Positions 32,574 through 40,676 of a stretch of DNA of 64,000 bases are shown here, piece by piece. How positions within the stretch are numbered: the stretch's first letter is position 1; the number at the start of each line of letters is the position of its first letter. The DNA comes from Brachypterus glaber (taxonomy: Eukaryota; Arthropoda; Insecta; Coleoptera; Kateretidae), in contig OY294044.1 of the NCBI GenBank assembly GCA_958510825.1, positions 81,080,895 through 81,144,894 on the forward strand, given 5' to 3'. The notes under the pieces were generated by a model. The model had not been told where the DNA came from and did no database searches. It was given only the letters and a program-made list of their open reading frames with translations. Position numbers and translations under genes: made by a program.

Positions 32574-34588
32574 AAACAAAAAGATGACAGCAACAATGAA
32601 AAAACCAAATACTCTGACCACACATTCCATCCACGTATAAAAAACTTATCTGAAACTATTTTTGACAAAGAGGAAATCACCCTCCTGAACCAAGGATTAA
32701 AATTTGCACTTCAACCCCCATACTCAATAAACAAAATACAAGAATACTCAATCGATCTAGATAACATAATCGAATCTAACTTCAACGAAAACCAAAAACA
32801 ACCTATAAGAAACCAGTGTTTAACAGTTTTGCAAGAACACACCAACAAAACTAACAACAACAACAAATATTCCTCAACACTAAAGAAAATCAAGAAGAAA
32901 ATAAAAGAAGACAACTTAATACTGTCAAAAGCTGACAAAGGTAATTGCGTCGTAATCCTGAAAAAAAAGCTGACTATATTTTAAAAGTCGAAACTTTCCT
33001 AGAGTCCAATGGGTTTCTCGAGATCTCTAATAACCCATTTACCAAATTTTACAACAAAACAAAAGAGTATATCAACATGTGTGAGTACACCATTAATAAA
33101 TATCAAGCAGGCTCTCTAATCCCCAGCAACCCTAAGCCCCCTAGACTATATGGCCTTCCCAAAATCCATAAACTGAACATTCCTATAAGACCAGTAGTAA
33201 GCTTTTGCAACACCCCAGTAGAAAAAATATGTAAATTTGTCCTCAACATTTTAAATTCCAAAACTGATTTTAAGCCACTATACACTGTAAAAAATGCTTA
33301 CGATTTCATTAGTGAACTTTCTAAGGTAAACATTGATGACAATGACATATTGGTATCCTTTGATGTATGCAATCTATACACTTCAGTTCCCAAAAACGAA
33401 ACAATACCTTTAATTAGCGAAATCCTCACCAACCAAATTCCTGACAGGGAGAAAATGGACATACTAACGCTACTCAAGATCTGCCTTGAACAAGATTTCT
33501 TTATTTTCAACAACAAACTATACAGACAAACAGACGGACTAGGGATGGGCAATAGTTTATCGGGATACCTAGCCGACATCTTCATGGATAAATTAGAAAA
33601 GAATTTTATTTTCAAAAGTATTTTCAAAAACAAAATTAAATTTTATAAACGATATGTAGATGACACTTTTGTCATCCTAAAAGGCGGACCTAATGAAGCT
33701 CAATCCCTCCTTCTCTTTCTTAATTCTATCCACCCTAACATTAAATTTACAATTGAATTAGAACAAAATGAAAAAATCAACTTTTTAGATTTAACTATAA
33801 ACAGACAAAACAACAAAGTCACCTTTAATATTTTTAGAAAACCCACCCAAACTGACCACTTAATACCCCACAATTCCTGTCACTCTTATAAACACAAATT
33901 AGCCGCCTTCCATAGTTATATTTATAGATTAAACCACATACCCATGTCTAAAGTTAACCATGATAATGAACTTAACATTATCAAACAACTAGCAATCAAC
34001 AATGGTTACAAAGCCAATATCATAGATAAACTAATACGGAAAAAAGATTTAAGAAACCTTCAAAACAACTCTTTTAACCCTCCAACCCCTCCCAACCCCA
34101 AACAATATATCTCCCTACCTTATCTAGGTCCCATAACGAAAAAAATCTTAAAAATATTCCACGGTAACGATCCCAAAAGAGACCTAGCTCTCAAATCAAA
34201 AACTAAACTTAGCGACCTTATTATAAACTCTAAAGACCCCATCCCAACCTCTAGAAAAAGTGGAATTTATGAAATCTCTTGCCACACCTGCAATAAATTT
34301 TATATAGGAAAAACTTGTCGCCCCGCAATCACGAGAGCCAAAGAACACATAAAAAGAATTAGAGAATCACAATTTGGTCACCACCTATCTTATAACAACC
34401 ACTCTTTTGATTTTGATAACGACATCAAAATCCTCCATAACTTAGATTTACATAAATTCAGCTTAAAATTGGGTCTCATGGAGGACTTGGAGATTTCAAG
34501 AGCCATAAAAGACAGACAAGACCTTTGCTTAAACTCCCAAATTAATTCCAACAGAAATTTCACCCCCATATTTAAAAGTCTTATTTGA
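32574..34588 (+). CDS. PLE-A right copy: Penelope-like reverse transcriptase with GIY-YIG endonuclease (one frameshift)
   Basis: The frame enters from the gap. Up to about 32,990 it encodes the N-terminal region ending LILSKADKGNCVVIL, the RT motif 1 area. It then shifts frame in an 8-A run and continues to the stop for about 540 residues. RT landmarks: LPKIHK and IPIRPVVS (about 33,150-33,210), SFDVCNLYTSVP (motif A, about 33,360), GLGMGNSLSGYLADIFM (motif B, about 33,540), YVDD (motif C, about 33,653) and INFLDLTI (about 33,778). The GIY-YIG domain lies near 34,262-34,350 (SGIYEISCHTCNKFYIGKT, R and EH). The RT copies RNA and the endonuclease nicks target DNA, as known for Penelope elements. 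Restoring the frame needs one base, so the protein is nearly intact. No promoter or start is visible. Confidence 0.9.
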
Positions 34589-34903
34589 CCATCCCTCAGC
34601 TTTTTTCAAAATTGCCGCGCTTTTACCTTATAGGCTAACTTAACACCCATCAAGGAATATGCCGATTCATTGTTCTTCTGTCATCTGCCAAAATGTCTTC
34701 TAACCTAAATTATTTTATTTTAAATTTTAAATGTAACCGTCTTAATTTATTGTCTATATGTTTAAATGTATGTATTCTAAAGTGCCCACAGTCTATAAAA
34801 ATCTGACAAGTAAGTTGAAAAACAAAACAACAAAAAAATTTTTCTTCCTTTTTATATTTTTTATATTTTTCACAAACGTTTTTTCACCTTTCTTGCAGGG
34901 CCC

Positions 34904-34944
34904 GCCCTGAAGATGCTTCAATGATTGAAGCGAAAGCGCTCGGC
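34904..34944 (+). ncRNA. Hammerhead ribozyme, PLE-A right copy
   Basis: Same motif as in the left copy: stem I GCC / GGC, core CUGAAGA, extra U, 7-bp stem II with loop UGA, GAA, stem III AGCGCU, C. It lies about 320 bp after the stop codon and 50 bp before the element end. The predicted cut is between 34,941 and 34,942. Confidence 0.85.
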
Positions 34945-34996
34945 TGATCTTATTTATTACAATTATACCGATATACAAAGAATCACAAGTTTTTTC

Positions 34997-35008
34997 AGAT
35001 TAATTTAT
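34997..35008. repeat. Target-site duplication of PLE-A, right
   Basis: Exact copy of 'agattaatttat' at the left edge of PLE-A. Confidence 0.9.
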
Positions 35009-35140
35009 ATTCAACTTGGTAATTGGAATAAAATTGGAGAGGTGGCAGCAAATTCATACCTAAAACTCAAAAACAAACCAAAAAGGGACAAAATTTTTGG
35101 AAAAATTATTAAACAAAAATATTTATTCCAAAGATTAATG

Positions 35141-35433
35141 CTCTGTAAGGGGACAGGCAACAATCTCCGGTCTAACATTTAAAACATTATTGTAAACATA
35201 AATATTCAAAAAATCTATTTGTTCATTAACTAACCTATTCCTATGAAACTTTTTGTTGTACAAAATGGCAAATTGTTCTAGCAGATCTGTAACTCTATCG
35301 TTCCTAGAAATATGCAAAACACTTACTTCATTTTCATAGTCATGGTTGTTGCACAACACATGGTTGGCAAAGTTGGACTTATAGTTCAGACCTGCTAGAT
35401 CAATATTATTTGCACGTAGTAAACGAAAGTGCA
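35141..35433 (-). pseudogene. PLE-B1 endonuclease C-terminal fragment
   Basis: Minus-strand frame containing YKSNFANHVLCNNHDYENEV, SVLHISRNDRVTDLLEQFAI and LVNEQIDFLN. The pattern SNFxxHxLxxNH...LHxxxxxxxxxxLExxxI is the region just after the GIY-YIG core in Penelope-like proteins, and PLE-A has HHLSYNNHSFDFDNDIKILH at the same place. The core itself is missing because the copy is 5'-truncated at the dimer axis. The frame ends CPLTEH just before the 3' arm. It also reads backward into the arm, giving an artificial N-terminal extension. Confidence 0.75.
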
Positions 35434-35901
35434 TTAATCTTTGGAATAAATATTTTTGTTTAATAATTTTTCCAAAAATTTTGTCCCTTTTTGGTTTGTT
35501 TTTGAGTTTTAGGTATGAATTTGCTGCCACCTCTCCAATTTTATTCCAATTACCAAGTTGAATATAAATTAATCTCTTTCCTTTTTTTTTATGTTCAACT
35601 ACTTTTTTGCAGTTTAAAGATAATTCCTTTAGAATGTTTCAAATATAGTTTGGATTACTTTATGATAGATGTCCCAGATTTTTATTCAATTTTAAATTTT
35701 AGATTTCATTAATTTATTTTATTTTAACTTATTGTAGTTTTCTTTTTGTTTAATTTTTGAAGATTTTATAAAAATAATATTGTTAAGGTCAGTATGACAT
35801 TTCTAATAATGTGTACTCAAGTTAATTTGTTTATAAATTTAAAAAAGTAAGTTTTTCTAAAAGGAATTGTACCATTTTCAACCTAATTTTTTATTATTTG
35901 T

Positions 35902-35947
35902 AGCTTGAAAATGACTTTATTTTAAAAAAGTCGAAACAATTGTCGCT
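35902..35947 (+). ncRNA. PLE-B1 hammerhead-like motif, right arm
   Basis: Same as the left-arm motif but on the plus strand: AGC, UUGAAAA, U, GACUUU...AAAGUC, GAA, ACAAUUGU, C, GCU. The stem II loop differs by one base from the left arm. Confidence 0.65.
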
Positions 35948-36009
35948 GTAATGTTTGTTTAATAGACAATAAATTTATATTTTGGAGAGATAACAATTTT
36001 TTCTATGGT

Positions 36010-36021
36010 TTATTGAATAAT
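36010..36021. repeat. Target-site duplication of PLE-B1, right
   Basis: Exact copy of 'ttattgaataat' at the left edge of PLE-B1. Confidence 0.85.
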
Positions 36022-36722
36022 GTTATTATAAGGTTTTTACTTACAAATGTCGGGAAATAAAAATACAGTATTTTGTATCTCTACGTACATTGTTTTATAA
36101 TGTAATGAAAATAAAACTATGGAATTTTAATAATTATTAAAAAACAACACTAAAAATTGCTAATAATCTTCACATTTAATAACAATTAAAATATAATTTA
36201 ATGATTAAATGTTTTTGCTTTTCAATGCAGTAAAATTCTTATGTTTTTTCCTTAATTTTCACGTATTCACTATTACCACGCCATCACATATTCCGAATTT
36301 CAGTATTAGTTTTATTATATTTGCTGTTTTTGTAAAAAAAAATACAGATTTGTTTTCTCTTACAAATAACACAATTATTTTTGACAAGTATGTGACATTT
36401 TGCTTCAAAATTTTCAACTTAGCTAGCCATGGAATGACCCACTAGGTAGTCTGGTAGCTAATCCGGTAGCGCGGCCTGGAAGTGAAGGACGCTATGTGTC
36501 TAGGTGTCCCCCTTAGGTAAGTGTCGGACACTTCGTATCCTTTAGCGGTAAATCGTTTTTTTTTTGTCTAGTTACGGTTTTTTTGTATCGATTTAATTCA
36601 CTAAGTGTGCTCGATATAGTACTTTTCATTACTATCGGCTTTTTGATTAAGTAATATCAACTTACCTAGTTGGTAGTGAGACATTTTAAACTAGAATTCT
36701 GTAACTGAACTGTCATGTCGAC
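36022..36722. other. Unassigned sequence between PLE insertions
   Basis: The 78-residue plus frame is hydrophobic and has no known family. The stretch 36,430-36,545 is less AT-rich ('gtagtctggtagctaatccg') but has no recognisable element. Confidence 0.45.
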
Positions 36723-36734
36723 TAAATATTTTGC
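36723..36734. repeat. Target-site duplication of PLE-D, left
   Basis: 'taaatattttgc' is repeated exactly at 38,451-38,462. Confidence 0.85.
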
Positions 36735-36783
36735 TTATAGTCACTTTCTTGGGTTAGGGGAAAAATAAAATTCTAAAATATTT

Positions 36784-36832
36784 CAGCTGACCGGTTTCGC
36801 ATATAAATATATTTATGCTTCTTCAGAGCTCT
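36784..36832 (-). ncRNA. Hammerhead ribozyme, PLE-D left copy
   Basis: Minus strand: stem I AGCU / AGCU, core CUGAAGA, extra A, AU-rich stem II beginning GCAUA / UAUGC, GAA, self-complementary stem III ACCGGU, C. GGUC is a classic cleavage triplet context. All invariant core bases are present. The predicted cut lies between 36,789 and 36,788. Confidence 0.85.
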
Positions 36833-37318
36833 ACAAAGAAAAAATATATAGTTAATACAAACATTACAATAGAAAACAAAACCAGAAATGACAATTAAAT
36901 AGTGTCCGGTCAATTTATTTATTTCTACAACCGTTGTCTAGTTAGACACAAGGTATTTGGAAAACTTAAGGTTAACCAATAAAATTTAGGTAAACAAACA
37001 AGTTAAAAACACTTACCGCTGATACATGTAATTTACAAACTAAATAATTTACGTCATTGTTAATAAAAACTAATTTAAAGAGTATTATGATCAATTAATT
37101 ACACACAATACAGAACCATACATTTTGTTTAAAAAGCTATATCTAAAGTTACGGTAAAACACAAAAACCATTATTAAGGTTACGGCAAAAATTCCATGCC
37201 GGACAAATAACAACTTTTCAATAAATAAATTTACAAAACAACATAAAACTTTGGAATTATTAGAAATATACTCGAGCGATTGAATAAATGTAAATAATAC
37301 CACTTGAAACTGCTAAAA

Positions 37319-37741
37319 TTAGTTGTGAGTTTGTATCAAATTTTTATAAATCTGTTTAAACCTATTGTAGTCTCTCTGTAAATTAATGTTATTAGGTGTG
37401 CAAAGTATATGACTCATTTCCAAAAATTTGCGTTTATCTTCATGAGCTTCAAAATCCAATATTTTAGCAGAATCAAACTGTACAGTATGACCGGTCTCTA
37501 TTGCATGTGTTGACAAACCTGATTTTTTCCGTAATCTAGCAATATCAAGTTCATGCTGGTGAATGCGCTCGGAGAATTTTTGAGAAGTTTCCCCAATATA
37601 TGTCTTTTGGCACCCACAAGCAATTTGATACACCAAATTACGTTGGTTGCCAACAGTAATTTTGTCCTTAACACTACTAAAAAACTTATCTATTGTGTGA
37701 AGATTATAAAAAGCTAGTTTGCAGATATCGCTACCTAGGTA
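37319..37741 (-). pseudogene. PLE-D GIY-YIG endonuclease, C-terminal fragment
   Basis: The minus-strand frame has KDKITVGNQRNLVYQIACGC, then QKTYIGETSQKFSERIHQHE, ST HAIETGHTVQFDSAKILD and a C-terminal FLEMSHILCTPNNINLQRD. LVYQIACGC...TYIGET is the Penelope GIY-YIG core with the first motif written LVY rather than GIY, followed by the usual R and HxxE. The frame is open to the stop but lacks the RT, because the copy is truncated at the dimer axis. Codons upstream of 'YLGSDICK' come from antisense sequence of the other arm. It is a separate lineage from A, B and C. Confidence 0.85.
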
Positions 37742-37748
37742 GCGATAT
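37727..37748. repeat. 22-bp perfect palindrome at the PLE-D dimer axis
   Basis: 'tatcgctacctaggtagcga' + 'ta' reads the same on both strands and marks the exact head-to-head junction. No spacer is left between the shared parts at this point. Confidence 0.85.
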
Positions 37749-37836
37749 ACTTTGCACACCTAATAACATTAATTTACAGAGAGACTACAATAGGTTTAAA
37801 CAGATTTATAAAAATTTGATACAAACTCACAACTAA
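37746..37836 (+). pseudogene. PLE-D right copy: last ~30 codons of the endonuclease
   Basis: The plus strand repeats the final coding part (CTPNNINLQRDYNRFKQIYK then NLIQTHN and a stop), followed by the 3' region and ribozyme. It is too short for any function. Confidence 0.8.
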
Positions 37837-38324
37837 TTTTAGCAGTTTCAAGTGGTATTATTTACATTTATTCAATCGCTCGAGTATATTTTTAATAATT
37901 CCAAAGTTTTATGTTGTTTTGTAAATTTATTTATTGAAAAGTTGTTATTTGTCCGGCATGGAATTTTTGCCGTAACCTTAATAATGGTTTTTGTGTTTTA
38001 CCGTAACTTTAGATATAGCTTTTTAAACAAAATGTATGGTTCTGTATTGTGTGTAATTAATTGATCATAATACTCTTTAAATTAGTTTTTATTAACAATG
38101 ACGTAAATTATTTAGTTTGTAAATTACATGTATCAGCGGTAAGTGTTTTTAACTTGTTTGTTAACCTAAATTTTATTGGTTAACCTTAAGTTTTCCAAAT
38201 ACCTTGTGTCTAACTAGACAACGGTTGTAGAAATAAATAAATTGACCGGACACTATTTAATTGTCATTTCTGGTTTTGTTTTCTATTGTAATGTTTGTAT
38301 TAACTATATATTTTTTCTTTGTAG

Positions 38325-38370
38325 AGCTCTGAAGAAGCATAAATATATTTATATGCGAAACCGGTCAGCT
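38325..38370 (+). ncRNA. Hammerhead ribozyme, PLE-D right copy
   Basis: AGCU, CUGAAGA, A, GCAUA...UAUGC, GAA, ACCGGU, C, AGCU in order. Identical core to the left copy. The predicted cut lies between 38,365 and 38,366. Confidence 0.85.
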
Positions 38371-38450
38371 GAAATATTTTAGAATTTTATTTTTCCCCTA
38401 ACCCAAGAAAGTGACTATAATCTAATATTTTGGGAAAAGAAGCCTTTAAA

Positions 38451-38462
38451 TAAATATTTTGC
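38451..38462. repeat. Target-site duplication of PLE-D, right
   Basis: Exact copy of 'taaatattttgc'. Confidence 0.85.
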
Positions 38463-38576
38463 GTTCTGTCAGACAGGTGTTTGTTGAAATGATCTAAATG
38501 TTATAATTTTAATTGATAAATGTTTCACAGTAAAATTGACGAGGCAACTCGGATTTATTTACTATTGTAACGTAAA

Positions 38577-38602
38577 CCCTGATGATGATCTTAGTTAAAA
38601 AA
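38577..38602 (+). ncRNA. 5' half of a hammerhead-like motif split by PLE-B2
   Basis: 'ccctgatgatgatcttag' holds a canonical CUGAUGA, an extra U and the start of stem II, as in PLE-C. The motif stops at the PLE-B2 target site. Beyond B2 (39,959-39,978) the sequence resumes with 'gattgaaaccta' + 'gattggta', that is, a stem II partner GAUU, GAA and a stem III ACC / GGU followed by A. Stem I is not recognisable, so it was already decayed or is a chance match. Confidence 0.45.
38591..38602. repeat. Target-site duplication of PLE-B2, left
   Basis: 'ttagttaaaaaa' is repeated exactly at 39,947-39,958. Confidence 0.85.
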
Positions 38603-38710
38603 ATTAAGAAATTCTTGATCCTTACTCATATTGGAGTTGATTTAAATAAACCATAGAAAAAATGTTATCTGTCCAAAATATAAATTTATTGTCTATTAAA
38701 CAAACATTAC

Positions 38711-38756
38711 AGCGACAATTGTTTCGACTTTTTTAACATAAAGTCATTTTCAAGCT
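38711..38756 (-). ncRNA. PLE-B2 hammerhead-like motif, left arm
   Basis: Minus strand AGC, UUGAAAA, U, GACUUU...AAAGUC, GAA, ACAAUUGU, C, GCU: the same altered core as B1. Confidence 0.65.
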
Positions 38757-39214
38757 ACAAATAATGAAAAATTAGGTTGAAAACTTACTTTTTAAATTTA
38801 TAAACAAAATAACTTGAGTACACATTATTAGAAATGTCATACTGACCTTAACTCTATTATTTTTATAAAATCTTAAAAATTTAAACAAAAAGAAAACTAC
38901 AATAAGTTGAAATAAAATAAATTAATGAAATCTAAAATTTTAAATTGAATAAAAATCTGGGACATCTATCATAAAATAATCCAAACTATACTTCAAACAG
39001 ACTAAAGGAATTATCTTTAAATTGCAAAAAAGGTAGATAAACATAAAAAAGGAAAAAGATTAATTTAACTTGGTAATTGGAATAAAATTGAAGAGGTGGC
39101 AGCAAATTCACATCAAAAACTCAAAAACAAACCAAAAAGGGAACAAAATTTTTGGAAAAGTTTTTAATCAAAAATATTTACTCCAAAGATTAATGCTCTG
39201 TAAGGGAACAGGCA

Positions 39215-39540
39215 ACAATCTCCGGTCTAACGTTTAAAACATTATTGTAAACATAAATGTTCAAAAAATCTATTTGTTCATTAACTAACCTATCTATCCC
39301 TGTGGAACTTTTTGTTGTACATAATGGCAAATTGTTCTAGCAGATCTGTAACTCTATCGTTCCTCGAAATATGCATAATGGCAAATTGTTCTAGCAGATC
39401 TGTAACTCTATCGTTCCTCGAAATATGCAAAACGCTTACTTCATTTTCATAGGCATGGTTGTTGCACAACACATGGTTGGCAAAGTTGGACTTATAGTTA
39501 AGACCTGCTAGATCAACATTATTTGCACGTAGTGCAAGGG
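39215..39540 (-). pseudogene. PLE-B2 endonuclease C-terminal fragment with internal duplication
   Basis: The same protein segment as in B1 (ANNVDLAGLNYKSNFANHVL, then NNH). An exact 54-bp tandem duplication (39,320-39,373 and 39,374-39,427) repeats HISRNDRVTDLLEQFAIM in frame. A frameshift follows near FHRDR. Non-functional. Confidence 0.75.
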
Positions 39541-39839
39541 GGGAGAGGGGGGAACACATAGGTAAACCTAGTCTGTTTGAAGTATAGTTTGGATTATTTT
39601 ATGATAGATGTCCCAGATTTTTATTCAGTTTAAAATTTTAGATTTCATTAATTTATTTTATTTCAACTTATTGTAGTTTTCTTTTTGTTTAAATTTTTAA
39701 GATTTTATAAAAATAATACAGTTAAGGTCAGTATGACATTTCTAATAATGTTATGTCAAGTTATTTTGTTTATAAATTTAAAAAGTAAGTTTTTCTAAAA
39801 GAAATTGTACCATTTTCAACCTAATTTTTCATTATTTGT

Positions 39840-39886
39840 AGCTTGAAAATGACTTTATGTTAAAAAAGTCGAAACAATTGTCTCTG
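39840..39886 (+). ncRNA. PLE-B2 hammerhead-like motif, right arm
   Basis: As in the other B copies, but the base after the predicted cut site has changed (GUC-UCU instead of GUC-GCU), weakening stem I. The core UUGAAAA is unchanged. Confidence 0.6.
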
Positions 39887-39946
39887 TAATGTTTGTTTAA
39901 TAGACAATAAATTTATATTTTGAAGAGATAAAATTTTTTCTATGGT

Positions 39947-39958
39947 TTAGTTAAAAAA
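39947..39958. repeat. Target-site duplication of PLE-B2, right
   Basis: Exact copy of 'ttagttaaaaaa'. Confidence 0.85.
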
Positions 39959-39978
39959 GATTGAAACCTAGATTGGTA

Positions 39979-40482
39979 AAACAATTAATAAATATAGAAA
40001 ATAATCAATAATGTAATTCTGATCTTGCGATAAAATTGCATATATGATGTAACACTAGCTTCATAAAACCTAATTTTTCACCTTGGTAAAATATAACATG
40101 GCATACATTTTTAATACGCCTACTTTTAAATTATGAAATCTTTCAATTTTAGAAAAGTATTGAAAATCAAATTTTAATAAAGTTTGAAATTGTTTCCGCA
40201 CGAATTCTATGACCTTACAAGTAAAATAAAATATTTACGATGGAAAGATATTAATAATTTAGAAAATAATAGGTTAAGGAAGGAAATGGATACAAAAGTT
40301 GATAAGGAACTTTTTTTAAATTAGTTATTAATTTAATTTTTGATAAGCACACATGCTTTTAAGTTTCCCCATTACGCTTGCTCATATTTCATTTGGGGTA
40401 ACTTTACTAGAGTGCTTTAATGTGACGTTTTCTGTCAAGAAAAGAGTATACATAAAATAAAAACATTTCAACAACAAAAATG
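39979..40482. other. Unassigned AT-rich sequence
   Basis: No supported feature. Confidence 0.45.
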
Positions 40483-40676
40483 AACCGACTTCTATGTCTC
40501 TAAAAAGTAAAAAATAAAAAATACTTGAATCAGTGACAATTTCACCATTCCCTAAATTACTAAAAATTATTTTTTTATTATTTTATTATTTTTTACTGTA
40601 AAATTCGCACTGACTTAAGTATTTTTTATTTTTTACCATTTAGAGACATACATATGTATATGCATAGAAGTCGGTT
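40483..40676. repeat. MITE / short fold-back (194 bp)
   Basis: 'aaccgacttctatgtctcta' + 'aaaagtaaaaaataaaaaat' + 'acttgaatcagtg' pairs with 'cactgacttaagtatttttt' ... 'tttagagacat' ... 'agaagtcggtt'. The right arm has an extra 'acatatgtatatgca'. Confidence 0.8.

Larger units (their letters stand above)
30967..34996. mobile_element. PLE-A: inverted head-to-head dimer of a Penelope-like element, nested in PLE-B1
   Basis: Left tail 30,967-31,005, left copy on the minus strand 31,006 to the gap at 32,373, right copy on the plus strand from the gap to 34,996. The arms of about 1.37 kb differ by only a few substitutions and one codon indel. The 3' ends face outward, each with a canonical hammerhead motif. 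The flanking 12-bp duplication shows that this whole dimer behaved as one insertion unit, or was completed at insertion. High arm identity and the long open frame make it the youngest PLE here. Confidence 0.9.
30471..36009. mobile_element. PLE-B1: inverted head-to-head dimer of a Penelope-like element, host of PLE-A
   Basis: Left tail of about 50 bp (30,471-30,520), left arm 30,521-30,966 continuing after the nested PLE-A at 35,009-35,142, centre 35,143-35,433 with the endonuclease C-terminus (minus strand), right arm 35,434-36,009. The arms are about 580 bp and nearly identical. Each is the 3' untranslated region with a hammerhead-like motif. A 12-bp direct repeat flanks the whole. Both partners are 5'-truncated. 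The minus-strand partner keeps about 95 codons; the plus-strand partner keeps only 3' untranslated sequence. Confidence 0.85.
36735..38450. mobile_element. PLE-D: inverted head-to-head dimer of a third Penelope-like element
   Basis: The left copy (minus strand) runs from about 37,741 down to 36,735; the right copy (plus strand) runs from about 37,740 to 38,420, followed by a 30-bp unpaired tail. The arms of about 670 bp are nearly identical. The axis is a perfect 22-bp palindrome at 37,727-37,748. Exact 12-bp duplications flank the element. The identical short frames in both arms (MVLFTFIQSLEYI...) are antisense to the 3' untranslated region and are not genes. Confidence 0.9.
38603..39946. 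mobile_element. PLE-B2: second inverted dimer of family B
   Basis: Tail 38,603-38,649, left arm from 38,650, endonuclease C-terminal fragment about 39,215-39,540 (minus strand), a 37-bp G-rich filler (39,541-39,577), right arm 39,578-39,946. The right arm pairs only with the outer 350 bp of the left arm, so this dimer is shorter and less symmetric than B1. Tail, arms and ends match B1 closely. Confidence 0.85.

Noticed and set aside
32363..32634. Frames made mostly of X
   Set aside because: They are translations of the 200-N assembly gap.
37091..38064. Identical 70-residue frames (MVLFTFIQSLEYI...) on both strands, which could suggest a conserved gene pair
   Set aside because: They lie in the mirrored 3' untranslated arms of PLE-D, antisense to the element. 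Identity comes from the inverted repeat.
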